A stretch of 64,000 bases of DNA from Arthrobacter yangruifuii (GCF_009192775.1 NZ_VTFX01000006.1:62001-126000), one strand, 5' to 3'; counted from the first letter of the stretch, positions 17,137 to 27,515 are shown. Notes: generated by a model not told the origin, from the letters alone. Translations and numbers: made by a program.

Positions 17137-18246
17137 GTGAGTACGTCCACCGCACCACCCCAGACCGGCCAGGTCACCGCCCGGCTGTCCACCTTGGACC
17201 GCTTCCTGCCCGTCTGGATCCTGGCTGCAATGGCCGCCGGCCTGCTGCTGGGCCGGCTGGTGCCCGGTATCGGCCCGGCCCTGGACTCGGTCAAGGTGTC
17301 CAACGTGTCACTGCCCATCGCCGTCGGCCTGCTGGTGATGATGTATCCGGTGCTGGCCAAGGTCCGCTACAACGAAACCTCGCGGGTGATTGCCGACCGG
17401 AAGCTGATGATCACCTCGCTCATCCTGAACTGGGTGGCCGCACCGGCGTTTATGTTCGCCCTGGCCTGGATCTTCCTGCCGGACCTGCCCGAATACCGCA
17501 CCGGCCTGATCATTGTGGGCCTGGCACGCTGCATCGCCATGGTGATGATCTGGAACGACCTGGCCTGCGGCGACCGCGAAGCCGCCGCCGTGCTGGTGGC
17601 CATCAACTCCGTTTTCCAGGTCCTCGCTTTTGGTGCCCTGGGCTGGTTCTATCTCCAGGTCCTGCCCGGCTGGCTGGGCCTGGAAACCACCAGTGCCGGG
17701 TTCTCCTTCTGGGCCATCACGCTCAGCGTCCTGATCTTCCTGGGCATCCCGCTGCTGGCCGGCTTCCTCACCCGCACCCTGGGCGAAAAGGCGAAGGGCC
17801 GCGACTGGTACGAGGGCACGTTCCTGCCGAAGCTCGGCCCGTGGGCGCTCTACGGCCTGCTGTTCACCATCGTCCTGCTCTTCGCCCTGCAGGGGGATGA
17901 GATCACCTCGAACCCGCTCGACGTCGCCCGCATCGCCTTGCCGCTGCTGGTCTACTTCCTCGTCGTGTTCGGCGCCGGCATGCTGCTGGGCAAACTCCTG
18001 GGCCTGGGCTACCCCCGCACCACCACGCTGGCCTTCACCGCGGCCGGGAATAACTTCGAACTGGCCATCGCCGTGGCCATCGGCACCTACGGGGTGACCT
18101 CCGGGCAGGCGCTGGCCGGCGTCGTCGGACCCCTGATCGAAGTACCCGTGCTGGTTGCCCTGGTTTACGCCGCCCTCTGGGCGCAGAAGAAATACTGGCC
18201 CGCCGCCTCCCTACCCGCCGCTACGGCAGAAAAGACAACCCGATGA
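17137..18246 (+). CDS. acr3: Acr3 arsenite efflux permease
   Basis: A protein of about 369 residues and ten hydrophobic segments, exporting As(III) by exchange with protons. It carries LDRFLPVWILAAMAAGLLLGR, the conserved functional cysteine in GLARCIAMVMIWNDLACGD, and AGNNFELAIAVAIGTYG. The GTG at 17137 follows AAGGAG by 4 nt and gives the usual MSTST-type N-terminus; an ATG 7 codons upstream is the alternative. The end overlaps arsC by ATGA. Confidence 0.95.
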   Translation: MSTSTAPPQTGQVTARLSTLDRFLPVWILAAMAAGLLLGRLVPGIGPALDSVKVSNVSLPIAVGLLVMMYPVLAKVRYNETSRVIADRKLMITSLILNWVAAPAFMFALAWIFLPDLPEYRTGLIIVGLARCIAMVMIWNDLACGDREAAAVLVAINSVFQVLAFGALGWFYLQVLPGWLGLETTSAGFSFWAITLSVLIFLGIPLLAGFLTRTLGEKAKGRDWYEGTFLPKLGPWALYGLLFTIVLLFALQGDEITSNPLDVARIALPLLVYFLVVFGAGMLLGKLLGLGYPRTTTLAFTAAGNNFELAIAVAIGTYGVTSGQALAGVVGPLIEVPVLVALVYAALWAQKKYWPAASLPAATAEKTTR

Positions 18247-18665
18247 GCCCTTCCGAAACCGCCGCCAAGCCCTCCGTGCTGTTTGTCTGCGTGCACAACG
18301 CCGGCCGCTCGCAGATGGCCGCCGCGTACCTGCGACACCTCGGCGAGGGCCTGATTGAAGTCCGGTCCGCCGGATCCGCACCCGCGGACTCGGTCAACCC
18401 TGCCGCCGTGGCGGCCATGGCGGAGGAGGGCATCGACATGTCCGCCGAGCTCCCCAAGGTGCTGACCACCGAGGCCGTGAAAGAGTCCGACGTCGTGATC
18501 ACCATGGGCTGCGGCGACGCCTGCCCGATCTTCCCCGGCAAACGCTACGAGGACTGGAAGCTCGACGACCCGGCCGGCCAGGGCGTGGAGGCGGTCCGCC
18601 CCATCCGCGACGACATCAGGGCACGGATCACCGCACTCATCGCCGACCTCCTGCCGGCCAAGTAA
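18243..18665 (+). CDS. arsC: Arsenate reductase (LMW-phosphatase type)
   Basis: A 140-residue protein. Catalytic loop VCVHNAGRSQMAAAY, resolving-cysteine region ITMGCGDACP and the DWKLDDPAGQ segment match actinobacterial arsenate reductases coupled to thioredoxin or mycothiol. It reduces As(V) to As(III) for Acr3 export. The ATGA overlap with acr3 indicates coupling. Confidence 0.95.
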   Translation: MSPSETAAKPSVLFVCVHNAGRSQMAAAYLRHLGEGLIEVRSAGSAPADSVNPAAVAAMAEEGIDMSAELPKVLTTEAVKESDVVITMGCGDACPIFPGKRYEDWKLDDPAGQGVEAVRPIRDDIRARITALIADLLPAK

Positions 18666-18691
18666 CCCCCGTATCTATGAAGGACGCCGCC

Positions 18692-20173
18692 ATGATTTCC
18701 GAACTCCCCGTCGCCGTGATCGGCGCCGGCCCCGTAGGCCTCGCAGCCGCCGCCGAACTGCTTGAACGCGGCCTGACCCCGGTCATCTTCGAGGCCGGCG
18801 CCGCACCCGCGGCCGCCGTCGCGTCCTGGGGCCACATCCGGCTGTTCTCGCCGTGGCAGTACGACGTCGACGCCGCCGCCCGCCGGCTGCTCGCCGCCAC
18901 CGGCTGGCAGGAACCCGACGCGGAAACCCTGCCGACCGGTGCCGAACTCCATGGCCGGTACCTGCAGCCGCTGGCCGAGGTTCCCGCGATCGCCGACGCA
19001 CTGCACACCTCCACCCGGGTGCTGGCGGTCAGCCGTGAAGGCCTGGACAAGACCCGCACCGGCGGCCGCGAGGACACGCCGTTCCTGCTTCGGGTGGAAG
19101 ATGCCGAGGGCACGGTCACCGATTACCGGGCGCGCGCCGTCATCGATGCCTCCGGCACCTGGGGCACGCCCAACCCGCTGGGACAGGCCGGCCTGCCTGC
19201 CGTCGGGGAAGCCGAAGCGTTCACCGCCGGGCTCATCACTGGGCCGCTGCCCGACGTCGTCGGCCGCGACCGTGCCCGCTTCGCCGGCAAGCACGTCCTG
19301 GTGGTCGGCGCCGGCCACTCCGCTGCGAACACCCTGCTGGCCCTGGGCGAACTGGCCGAACAGGAACCCGGCACCCGGATCAGCTGGGCCATCCGCAGCG
19401 CCTCCGCGGCCGGTGTCTACGGCGGCGGCGACCTGGACGGCCTGCCGGCCCGCGGCGCGCTGGGAAGCCGGCTGCGCACCCTGGTGGCGGACGGCCGGAT
19501 TGAGCTGCACACCGCCTTCACCATCACCGGGTTCAAAACCTCCGGCACCCTCGCCGTGATCGGCAGCACGCCGTACGGCGAGAAGCAGCTGGAGGTGGAC
19601 CTGCTGGTTCCGGCCACCGGCTTCCGCCCGGATCTGGACCTGCTGCGTGAAATCCGGCTGGATCTTGACCCGGTGGTGGAGGCACCGCGGGAGCTCGGTC
19701 CGCTGATCGATCCCGAGTTCCACAGCTGCGGCACCGTGGCACCGCACGGCGCCAGGATGCTGTCCCACCCGGAGAAGGACTTCTACATTGTGGGCATGAA
19801 GTCCTACGGCCGGGCACCCACGTTCCTGATGGCCACCGGCTACGAGCAGGTCCGCTCCATCGCGGCAGCCCTGGCCGGAGACCAGCAGGCGGCCGACGAC
19901 GTGCAGCTGGTGCTGCCCGAAACCGGCGTCTGCTCTACGGACCTCGGCGGCAGCTGCGATGCACCGGCGGCGGACGGGTCAGCTGAGGCGGCGTCGTGCT
20001 GCGGAACGGCACCCGAACCCGCGCTTGAGCAGGCGGCGTCGTGCTGTGGCGCTCCTGAAACGGTAACGGAATCCGAACCGACGGAATCCTCCTGCTGCAG
20101 CACACCCGAACCGGCTTTCCTGGGCATCCCCACCGGACTGGAACACGGCCGATCCGCAGAACGGGAGAGCTGA
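18692..20173 (+). CDS. FAD-dependent oxidoreductase with a cysteine-pair tail (arsenic operon)
   Basis: A protein of about 493 residues. FAD-binding VAVIGAGPVGLAAAAELLERG lies at the N-terminus; a second dinucleotide fold is VLVVGAGHSAANTLLALGEL, and FRPDLDLL follows, as in flavin monooxygenase/thioredoxin-reductase-like enzymes. The last 80 or so residues are a low-complexity Ala/Glu/Pro tail with three vicinal pairs (ASCCGT, ASCCGA, SSCCST) and two more cysteines. Such pairs bind As(III) in ArsD and ArsR. GAAGGA lies 7 nt before the chosen ATG. It sits between arsC and arsO. Redox function in arsenic handling and metal binding by the tail are inferences. Confidence 0.85.
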   Translation: MISELPVAVIGAGPVGLAAAAELLERGLTPVIFEAGAAPAAAVASWGHIRLFSPWQYDVDAAARRLLAATGWQEPDAETLPTGAELHGRYLQPLAEVPAIADALHTSTRVLAVSREGLDKTRTGGREDTPFLLRVEDAEGTVTDYRARAVIDASGTWGTPNPLGQAGLPAVGEAEAFTAGLITGPLPDVVGRDRARFAGKHVLVVGAGHSAANTLLALGELAEQEPGTRISWAIRSASAAGVYGGGDLDGLPARGALGSRLRTLVADGRIELHTAFTITGFKTSGTLAVIGSTPYGEKQLEVDLLVPATGFRPDLDLLREIRLDLDPVVEAPRELGPLIDPEFHSCGTVAPHGARMLSHPEKDFYIVGMKSYGRAPTFLMATGYEQVRSIAAALAGDQQAADDVQLVLPETGVCSTDLGGSCDAPAADGSAEAASCCGTAPEPALEQAASCCGAPETVTESEPTESSCCSTPEPAFLGIPTGLEHGRSAERES

Positions 20174-21295
20174 TTGCCCACCACACCGGTCCGGGATGTC
20201 GACGTCCTGGTGATCGGGGGAGGCCAGGCCGGTCTCGCCGCAGGCTATTACCTAAACCGCCTGCGGCGGGATGAGGCCTCCGGCCGGTCCGGCCCCGCAC
20301 CCTCGTTCGCGATCCTGGACGCCAACTCGGAGCCCGGCGGGGCCTGGCAGCACTACTGGAACAGCCTGGAACTGTTCTCCCCGGCGGCCTACAGCTCCCT
20401 ACCCGGCTACCAGATGCCGGTCTGGCAGGGCGAGGGCAACCCCTCAGCGGACCATGTTGCGCAGTACCTGCGCACCTATGAGGCCCGCTATGGCCTCCCG
20501 GTATACCGCCCGGTCCGGGTGAACTCCGTGCGGGCGGCCGACGGCGGCGCTTACCTCACGGACACGGATCACGGACAGTGGACCAGCCGGGCGGTTCTCA
20601 ACGCCACCGGAAGCTGGAACACCCCGTCCATCCCAGACCTGCCTGGCAGCAGCCAGTTCACCGGCCGGCAGCTGCACACCGCCGACTACCGGGGACCGGA
20701 GCCGCTGGCAGGACAAAACGTGGTGGTGGTGGGCGGCGGCAACTCCGGAGCGCAGATTGCCGCGGACCTGGCCCCCACGTCATCGGTCACCTGGGTGACC
20801 CGCACGCCGCCGCGTTACCTGCCCGACGACGTCGACGGCCGGGCCCTGTTCTCCATCGCCACGGACCGTAAAAAAGCCCTCGCCGCCGGAGAACCGGCAC
20901 CGGCCGGCATCGCCGAGCTGGGCGATATTGTTGCCGTACCCGCGGTTCGCAAGGCCCGCGACGCCGGCCTGCTGAAGGCCCGGTCGATGTTCTCCCGGTT
21001 CGTGCCGGAGGGCGTGCAGTGGGAGGACGGGGAGCAGCTGGCGGCCGATGCGGTTCTGTGGTGCACCGGCTTCCGGCCGGACCTGCGGCACCTGCAGCCC
21101 CTGGGCCTCACCACCCGCAACGGCGTGCCGGCAACCGACGCGCTGCTGCCCACCCGGTCGGTGGACGGTCCGGGACTGTTTTTCCTGGGGTACGGGGACT
21201 GGTGCGGACCGTCCTCGGCGACCCTGATAGGCGTCGGCTCGGCCGCACGCGACACCGTGGCTGCGCTTCGGCCGGCCGCGGGCGTGAGCCGTTAG
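20174..21295 (+). CDS. arsO: ArsO-like flavin monooxygenase
   Basis: A 373-residue protein with two Rossmann motifs ([20 protein letters not shown] and [17 protein letters not shown]) and the [16 protein letters not shown] and [13 protein letters not shown] blocks of ArsO-type oxidoreductases found in arsenic operons. TTG is the start, directly after the upstream stop, with GGGAGAG 5 nt before it. Its stop overlaps that of the convergent permease (TTAG shared). The reaction of ArsO is not firmly established. Confidence 0.85.
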   Translation: MPTTPVRDVDVLVIGGGQAGLAAGYYLNRLRRDEASGRSGPAPSFAILDANSEPGGAWQHYWNSLELFSPAAYSSLPGYQMPVWQGEGNPSADHVAQYLRTYEARYGLPVYRPVRVNSVRAADGGAYLTDTDHGQWTSRAVLNATGSWNTPSIPDLPGSSQFTGRQLHTADYRGPEPLAGQNVVVVGGGNSGAQIAADLAPTSSVTWVTRTPPRYLPDDVDGRALFSIATDRKKALAAGEPAPAGIAELGDIVAVPAVRKARDAGLLKARSMFSRFVPEGVQWEDGEQLAADAVLWCTGFRPDLRHLQPLGLTTRNGVPATDALLPTRSVDGPGLFFLGYGDWCGPSSATLIGVGSAARDTVAALRPAAGVSR

Positions 21296-22779
21296 CCGGC
21301 GTCGCCGTCGCGGGCCGCTGCGATTTCCAGGACCCGGTCCCGGCACATCCGCCAGCCAAACATCAGTGCGGGGATGATGATGACCAGGGAGGCGATGGTC
21401 CACGTGCCCACGGGCGAGTCGAAGGCCATCAGGATCAGCACCGCCAGCAGGAACGCCAGCGTGATCCAGCCGGTCACGGGTGCGCCGGGCATCCGGAAGC
21501 CCGGACGCTCGAGTTCCCCGCGCTTGGCCCGCTTCGTCAGCTCCATCTGGCACAGGACAATCACGGCCCAGGTGCTGATGATGCCCAGCGAGGCGACGTT
21601 CAGCACGATTTCGAAGGCTTCGGCGGGAACCACGGCGTTGAGCACCACGCCCAGCAGGGCGACGACGGCGGTCATGGCGATGCCGCCGTAGGGGACGCCG
21701 GCCTTGTTCATGCGCCCGGCGAACTTGGGTGCGGAGCCCGCAAGGGACATGGAGCGCATGATGCGGCCGGTGGAGTAGAGGCCGGCGTTGAGCGAGGACA
21801 ACGCGGCGGTCAGGACCACCAGGTTCATGATCGCGTCCACACCGCCCACGCCGATGGAGCCGAAGAAGGTCACGAACGGGCTTTCACCGGCGTGATAGGA
21901 GCTGTAGGGCAGCAGCAGCGAAAGCAGGACGAGGGTGCCGACGTAGAACACCGCGATGCGGATAACCACCGTGTTGATGGCCTTGGGCATGATTTTTTCG
22001 GGATGCTCGGTCTCGCCCGCGGCAGTGCCGATGAGTTCGATCGAGGCGTAGGCAAACACCACGCCCTGCATCACGACGACGGCGGGCAGCAGGCCGTTGG
22101 GGAAAAGGCCGCCGTTGCCGGAGATCAGGCTGAAGCCGACCTGCTGGCCATCCACGGGGGTGCCGAAGATGACGAAGCAGATGCCCACGATCAGGAACGC
22201 GACCAGTGCCACCACCTTGATCAGCGCGAACCAGAACTCGAGTTCACCGAAGACCTTGACGCTGATGAGGTTCAGGCCCAGTACCAGGAGCAGGGCGGCC
22301 AGCGCCCAGGTCCACTGGGGGACGTCCGCGATGGGGGCCCAGTACTTGCGGAAGAAGTTCATGTACAGGGCGACGGCGGTGATGTCCACGATGGCGGTCA
22401 TGGCCCAGTTGAGCCAGTACAGCCAGCCGGTGACGAAGGCTGCCTTTTCACCGAAGAACTCGCGGGCATAGGAGACGAAGGACCCGGAGGACGGGCGGTG
22501 CATGACCAGTTCGCCCAGGGCCCGGAGAATCATGAAGGCGAAGAAGCCGCAGACAGCGTAGCTGATGACAAGCGACGGTCCGGCCGAGGCAAGGCGGCCG
22601 CCGGCACCCATAAAGAGGCCTGTGCCGATAGCGCCGCCAATGGCGATCATCTGGACCTGGCGGGGCTTGAGGCCCTTTTGGTAGCCCTCTTCCTCGTGGT
22701 GGAAGGAGGAATCCGACGAGTTGGCCGGAAGGGTGGAGTCCAAAACGGCCTGCTGTGTGGCCGGTGGATGCTGGCTCAA
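21292..22779 (-). CDS. APC-family amino-acid permease (AnsP/GabP-like)
   Basis: A 495-residue protein with 12 hydrophobic segments. It begins [21 protein letters not shown], the amino acid:proton symporter signature, with the conserved [21 protein letters not shown] and [21 protein letters not shown]. The family imports asparagine, proline, aromatic or GABA-type substrates; specificity cannot be read by eye. It is monocistronic and convergent with arsO. Confidence 0.92.
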   Translation of the reverse strand: MSQHPPATQQAVLDSTLPANSSDSSFHHEEEGYQKGLKPRQVQMIAIGGAIGTGLFMGAGGRLASAGPSLVISYAVCGFFAFMILRALGELVMHRPSSGSFVSYAREFFGEKAAFVTGWLYWLNWAMTAIVDITAVALYMNFFRKYWAPIADVPQWTWALAALLLVLGLNLISVKVFGELEFWFALIKVVALVAFLIVGICFVIFGTPVDGQQVGFSLISGNGGLFPNGLLPAVVVMQGVVFAYASIELIGTAAGETEHPEKIMPKAINTVVIRIAVFYVGTLVLLSLLLPYSSYHAGESPFVTFFGSIGVGGVDAIMNLVVLTAALSSLNAGLYSTGRIMRSMSLAGSAPKFAGRMNKAGVPYGGIAMTAVVALLGVVLNAVVPAEAFEIVLNVASLGIISTWAVIVLCQMELTKRAKRGELERPGFRMPGAPVTGWITLAFLLAVLILMAFDSPVGTWTIASLVIIIPALMFGWRMCRDRVLEIAAARDGDAG

Positions 22780-23117
22780 GAGGGATCCTTTGGTTATTCG
22801 CGCCTGGCGGGGTGTGCCGGCTGACGAGTTCGGCGGGCTGCTCGTCCTCGGGCAGCCCGCAGCTGCCTGGGGGCAGGGGAGGGGGGGTGGATATCCGGCA
22901 CTTCCGAAAAGTGCACCCGTAGACTATGGCACCGGCCACAGGCGAGCGTCAAAACGGGTGTGCCCGCGGGGTCCGGGACCCGGGTGAGGTTTCCCTCCGG
23001 TCAAAGGATCCGCCAACAGGAATCTCCGGAAATGCGCCTGGATCGTGCCGCTGCAGAAAAAATGGACAGGTGTCTAGTTCTGTGGCAGGCTGTCCAGCAT
23101 TACTACTGTGAGGCAGC
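22780..23117. other. Intergenic region between the permease and the SDR operon
   Basis: The 384-bp gap to the SDR start at 23164 holds the permease promoter side, a G-rich run (around 22870-22890) and no convincing coding frame. The candidate operator for the SDR-P450 operon is at its right end (listed separately). Confidence 0.5.
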
Positions 23118-23137
23118 TCACATCATTGATGATGTGA
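23118..23137. promoter_or_regulatory. 20-bp perfect palindrome upstream of the SDR-esterase-P450 operon
   Basis: TCACATCATTGATGATGTGA has 9-bp arms and a TG centre. It lies 26 bp before the SDR ATG. Its size and symmetry fit a TetR-family operator, and a TetR gene closes the operon on the opposite strand at 27516-28097. Confidence 0.6.
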
Positions 23138-23163
23138 CGCCTCCACATGAACGGAGAAACCGG

Positions 23164-23976
23164 ATGAAACTGAACGGCAGGATTGCAGCCGTCACCGGCG
23201 CGGCCTCGGGCATGGGCCTGGCCGCAGCTAAGGCCTTGATCGAGGAAGGTGCAACCGTCTACGGCATCGACCTCCGGCAGGAAGCCCTTGACGCGGAGTT
23301 TACGGGCCTTGACGGTGCCCACGGTTTCGTGGCGGACGTTTCGGACTCCGGGTCCGTGAACCAGGTCTTTGCGCAGATCGAAGCGAAGCACGGCAAACTC
23401 GACATCCTGGTCAACGCGGCCGGCGTCTCCACTCCCAACCGGGATAAGCAGGCGTGGGTGGATGGAATCAACAACCGGATGGTTGAGTCCTTCAAGACCG
23501 GCGAGGTTTACCACCCCGAGTTTCTCGGCGGTATCAGCGACGAAGATTTTGACCGCGTCGTGGCGATCAACCTCAACGGCACCTTCTACACCATCCGTGC
23601 CGCCGTCCCTCTGCTGAAGAAGGCCGGGCGCGGCTCGATCATCAACTTCGCATCGGTTGCAGGGCTGATCGGCCTGCCGATGCCCGCGTACTACCCGGCC
23701 TCCAAGGCCGCCGTCGTCGGCCTGACGAAGGCGGTAGCCGCAGAACTCGCGCCGTTCGATATCAGGGTCAACGCCCTGGCCCCCGCCGGCATCAACACCC
23801 CGATGTTTACTGCCTCGGGCGAGGACCACGTGCAGGCGCTGCTCGCGCTGCAGCCGCTCAAGCGCGTTGCCGAACCGGAGGAAATCGGTCAGACGGTGCT
23901 GTTCCTGGCCTCGGACGCAGCCGGACATTACACCGGGCAGACCATGTCGCCCTCCGGCGGCGCCCTCATGCTCTGA
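23164..23976 (+). CDS. Short-chain dehydrogenase/reductase
   Basis: A 270-residue SDR: cofactor loop AAVTGAASGMGLAAAK, Asp after beta-2 (GIDLRQ) suggesting NAD(H), NAAGVS, catalytic Ser in INFASVAG and YxxxK in YYPASKAAV. An insertion of about 30 residues (around RDKQAWVDG to GISDEDF) precedes helix 4. CGGAGAA is the ribosome site. First gene of an operon with a serine hydrolase and P450; it probably oxidises an alcohol formed from the P450 product. Confidence 0.92.
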   Translation: MKLNGRIAAVTGAASGMGLAAAKALIEEGATVYGIDLRQEALDAEFTGLDGAHGFVADVSDSGSVNQVFAQIEAKHGKLDILVNAAGVSTPNRDKQAWVDGINNRMVESFKTGEVYHPEFLGGISDEDFDRVVAINLNGTFYTIRAAVPLLKKAGRGSIINFASVAGLIGLPMPAYYPASKAAVVGLTKAVAAELAPFDIRVNALAPAGINTPMFTASGEDHVQALLALQPLKRVAEPEEIGQTVLFLASDAAGHYTGQTMSPSGGALML

Positions 23977-24011
23977 ACCGCCCCGCACACCCACACCGAA
24001 CGGAGAACCCT

Positions 24012-25223
24012 GTGCAGCACACCGCGGTCCACGAGGCCACCATCACCGACCTTCCCGGCGTCGAACGGCGTTTCCTGGAAGTCCTGGATGAAACCATCCA
24101 CGAGGACATTGAGCGCGGCGACTATCACGGCGCCAACATCATCGTGGCCCGCCACGGCGAGGTAGCACTGCGCGGCAGCTACGGTCTGGCCGAGGCAGCC
24201 ACCGGACGATCCACCCGTCCCGACGATGTCTACCGGATCCTGTCCATGTCCAAGGGCTTCACCAATGCCTTGGTCTTCCGGGCCCTCAGCGAGGGAAAGC
24301 TGATGCTTTCCACCCGGGTTGTCGACCTTATCCCCGAGTTCTTCGGTGTCGAACCCTTCCGGGCCGCCCGCAAGGACCGCATCAACCTTGCACATCTGCT
24401 GACCCACCGGGCCGGTATGCCCGCCACCCCGAATCCGGGAGTGGGACCTGAGGGTTTCGCCGTGCTGGCGGACGTGATCGCCGCCCTCGGCGGGGTGGAT
24501 GTTGTGCACGAGCCCGGCACGAACCTCAACTATTCCGCGGCCATCAACCATGCCCTCATCGGCGAGATGGCCCGCCGGGCCTATGGCGCCGATTCCTTCC
24601 GTGACCTGATGGAGGAGAAGGTGTTCGCGCCGATCGGAATGACAGACACCCGGTTCGGCATGCCCGCCCGGCTGCAGGAGCGTGCCGTGCCGCTGAAGGT
24701 GATCGAGGCAAACGATTCCTGGCTCAAGCCTGAAGACATCGAGTGCCTCAATGACGTCATCGACCGTCCCGACGCCGAGATGCCCTGGGTCGGAGCCGTG
24801 TCCACCATCGACGACGTCTTCGCGTTCACCGAGATGCTCCGCAACAAGGGACGCACCGCGGACGGGGAGCAGCTCATCGGGGAATCCGTACTCGATTTCG
24901 CCACCACCAACCAGACCGGCGAGCAGATCAATGACCTCTACGGCATGGTCGCCAATGCCCGCCGGTGGGACCTGCCGCCGGGAAACATGGGCCTTGGCCT
25001 GGCCCTGGCCGGAACCGGTACGCATGCCCGGTTCTTCGGCCCGTTTGTCTCCCCGCGGACCTTCGGATCCTACGGTGCCGGATCATCCCTTCTCTGGGTG
25101 GACCCCGTCTCCGACCTGTCCTTCTGCTTCCTTTCCTCCGGCGTGATGGACGAGGGCGACAACGTTGCGCGCTTCCAGAAACTGTCCACGATCGCCGCGT
25201 CCGCGGTCGTCCCCGAATCCTGA
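24012..25223 (+). CDS. Class C beta-lactamase-fold serine hydrolase (esterase)
   Basis: A 403-residue protein. The nucleophile motif SxxK is SMSKGFTNAL, followed by a Tyr motif (NYSAAINHALIGEMA) and LTHRAGMP, as in EstB-type esterases and D-aminopeptidases. There is no signal peptide, so it acts in the cytoplasm and is more likely a catabolic esterase or lactonase than a resistance enzyme. GTG start with CGGAGAA 5 nt upstream; 35 bp after the SDR gene. Confidence 0.88.
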   Translation: MQHTAVHEATITDLPGVERRFLEVLDETIHEDIERGDYHGANIIVARHGEVALRGSYGLAEAATGRSTRPDDVYRILSMSKGFTNALVFRALSEGKLMLSTRVVDLIPEFFGVEPFRAARKDRINLAHLLTHRAGMPATPNPGVGPEGFAVLADVIAALGGVDVVHEPGTNLNYSAAINHALIGEMARRAYGADSFRDLMEEKVFAPIGMTDTRFGMPARLQERAVPLKVIEANDSWLKPEDIECLNDVIDRPDAEMPWVGAVSTIDDVFAFTEMLRNKGRTADGEQLIGESVLDFATTNQTGEQINDLYGMVANARRWDLPPGNMGLGLALAGTGTHARFFGPFVSPRTFGSYGAGSSLLWVDPVSDLSFCFLSSGVMDEGDNVARFQKLSTIAASAVVPES

Positions 25224-25240
25224 TCCAGTAAGGCCCCGCC

Positions 25241-27493
25241 ATGACCGTTCTGCACAATGAAGCCCGTCCCGCGGGCCGCTGCCCGGTCGCCCACGGCTTT
25301 GATGCCATGGGCGATGACTACTACCGCGACCCGGCCCGCCACTTGGCGGAGGTCCGGGACGCCACCCCGGTGTTCTGGTACCCCTACCTCAACGCCTGGA
25401 TCGTCACGAAGCGCGAGGACTGCCTGACGGTGCTCTCCGACTGGCGGACCTACTCCTCGGCGTCGAATTCCGCGGCGGATGTTCCCGAGAAGTATCAGGA
25501 CATCTACCCGCCGGAGCTCGTGGCGAAAATGATCGTCGGGCAGGATCCGCCCGGGCACACGGAGGCCCGCTCCGTGGCGCAGCTGGGCTTCGTCAAGGAG
25601 CGCATGGACCGGCTCCAGCCCGAGATCGAGGCCCGCGCCCACCGGATCATCGACCGCTTCGAGAACAGCGGCACCGCCAACCTCCTTGAGGAATACTCCC
25701 TCGAACTGACCACCCAGACGATCATGGCGCTGCTGGGCCTGGACTATGAGCACGAGGCCATGCTGCGGCAGCTGCGCGATGATCTCTTCTCCGTGCTGTC
25801 CTCCGCCCACGAGCCGTTGCTGGAGCCGAAACGTTCCGAAGTGTGGGAGCGGTTTGTCGCTGCCAACCTGGTGCTGCGCGGCATCATTGACTCGCGGCGA
25901 GGTTCCGACGCCGACGACATCATCTCGGTGATGGCCTCGGCCCGGAAGGAGGACGGTTCCTGGGCACTGCCCACCCCGCAGATCGCGCTGCACGTCTCGG
26001 AATTTGCGGCTGCCGGCACTGACACCACCGCCCAGGCCATGACCAACGCGGTGATCTTCCTTTCCGAGAACCCCGGCGCCCTGCAGGATGCCATTGACGA
26101 ACCCGAGCTGTGGCCGCGGGTCTTCGAGGAAACCGTCCGCCGTCGCCCCTCCTCCACATTCACCTCCCGCCGCGCGATGCACGACGTCGAACTGTCCGGG
26201 GTGAAAATCACAGCGGGAGACATGATCTGGGTCGGGTTGGCTGCGGCCAACACGGATCCGGACCATGTGGAACGGCCCTTCGAATTCGACATCCACCGTC
26301 CCGACCCCACCGACCATCTGGCCTTCACCGCCGGCCGGCACACCTGCCTGGGCAATCCGCTGGCCCGGGTGCAGGGTGCCACGGGTCTGCGGGTGCTCTT
26401 CGAACGGCTGCCCTCGCTGCGGCCGGACAACACCGAGGAGCTGGATTTCCTGCGCATGGCCCTGCTGCCGGTGCGCCGGTCCCTGAACGTGCACTGGGAT
26501 GTGGCGGATGTCGAGCGGTCCCGGGACCGGGCCGTCCGGACCCTCAATCTGCAGGTGCTCGAGCGCCGGGAGGCTTCCGACGGGGTGGTCAGCCTGACTC
26601 TCGGCCATCCGGACGGCGGTGAGTTGCCGCACTGGAAGGCCGGGGCGCACGTAGACATCCACGTCCCCAACGGTGAACTCGAACCCTTCGTCCGGCAGTA
26701 CTCGCTGTCCTCCGATCCGGAGGAGCGGACCACCTACCGGATCGGTGTGCTGAAGGAGGTCTCCGGGCGCGGCGGATCCGCCGCCGTCCACGAAGCCCTT
26801 CTGCCCGGTTCCCGGGTCACCGTGTCCTGGCCGCGCAACAACTTCCGCCTTGCTGCCGCCCCGCACTACCTCTTCATCGCCGGCGGCATCGGCATCACGC
26901 CGATCCTGGCCATGATCCGGGAGGCCGAGCGTGCAGGCTCCGACTGGCAGCTGGTTTACGGCGGCCGCACGCGGACATCGATGGCGTTCCTGGAGGAACT
27001 GGCGGTCTACGGGGACCGGATCACAGTGGTGCCGCAGGATGAACTCGGGCGCCTCGATCTGCCCGGCCTGCTAACCCAGCCGCGGGAGGACACCCTGATC
27101 TACGCGTGCGGCCCGGAGCCCCTGCTGCATGCCGCCGAGGAGCACGCCGCGCACTGGCCCAAGGATTCCCTGCGGCTGGAACGCTTCGCTCCCAAAATCA
27201 TCGAGCGGACCCTGCCGAATACCCCGTTCGAGGTGGAGTTCGCCAACTCCGGCACCGTCGTGACGGTTGGCGCCGAGCAGACGATCCTGGAGGCAGCACA
27301 GGAGGCCGGCCTGCCGGTGCTTTCCTCCTGCAAGACCGGCACCTGCGGCACGTGTGAGACGCCGATTCTGTCCGGAACCGCCGACCACCGGGACTCGATC
27401 CTTACCGCCTCGGAACAGGAGGCCAACGGGACCCTCATGATCTGCGTGTCGCGTGCCGCCGGAGGCTGCCCCCGCCTGGTGCTCGGCCGCTGA
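25241..27493 (+). CDS. Self-sufficient cytochrome P450 (P450-FMN/NADH reductase-2Fe2S fusion, P450RhF/CYP116-like)
   Basis: A 750-residue three-domain enzyme. P450 (about 1-420): I-helix AAGTDTTAQAM, ExxR in EETVRRRPSS, heme ligand Cys369 in FTAGRHTCLGNPLAR. Reductase (about 430-660): FMN motif RQYSLSSDP and nucleotide motif GGIGITPILAMI. Ferredoxin (C-terminal): cysteines 697, 702, 705 and 735 fit a plant-type 2Fe-2S cluster. NAD(P)H thus drives hydroxylation without separate partners. It lies 17 bp after the esterase. Substrate is unknown; the operon suggests growth on a hydrophobic ester, ketone or terpenoid. Confidence 0.95.
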   Translation: MTVLHNEARPAGRCPVAHGFDAMGDDYYRDPARHLAEVRDATPVFWYPYLNAWIVTKREDCLTVLSDWRTYSSASNSAADVPEKYQDIYPPELVAKMIVGQDPPGHTEARSVAQLGFVKERMDRLQPEIEARAHRIIDRFENSGTANLLEEYSLELTTQTIMALLGLDYEHEAMLRQLRDDLFSVLSSAHEPLLEPKRSEVWERFVAANLVLRGIIDSRRGSDADDIISVMASARKEDGSWALPTPQIALHVSEFAAAGTDTTAQAMTNAVIFLSENPGALQDAIDEPELWPRVFEETVRRRPSSTFTSRRAMHDVELSGVKITAGDMIWVGLAAANTDPDHVERPFEFDIHRPDPTDHLAFTAGRHTCLGNPLARVQGATGLRVLFERLPSLRPDNTEELDFLRMALLPVRRSLNVHWDVADVERSRDRAVRTLNLQVLERREASDGVVSLTLGHPDGGELPHWKAGAHVDIHVPNGELEPFVRQYSLSSDPEERTTYRIGVLKEVSGRGGSAAVHEALLPGSRVTVSWPRNNFRLAAAPHYLFIAGGIGITPILAMIREAERAGSDWQLVYGGRTRTSMAFLEELAVYGDRITVVPQDELGRLDLPGLLTQPREDTLIYACGPEPLLHAAEEHAAHWPKDSLRLERFAPKIIERTLPNTPFEVEFANSGTVVTVGAEQTILEAAQEAGLPVLSSCKTGTCGTCETPILSGTADHRDSILTASEQEANGTLMICVSRAAGGCPRLVLGR

Positions 27494-27515
27494 GAGTATC
27501 CACGGGAGGACCCGG

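Noticed and set aside
21019-22824. 601-codon plus-strand frame opposite the amino-acid permease
   Set aside because: It is His/Gly/Asp-rich shadow sequence; the permease on the minus strand has all APC motifs.
22870-22890. G-rich run upstream of the permease as a possible riboswitch or quadruplex element
   Set aside because: It does not form a recognisable aptamer and cannot be separated from general GC richness by eye.
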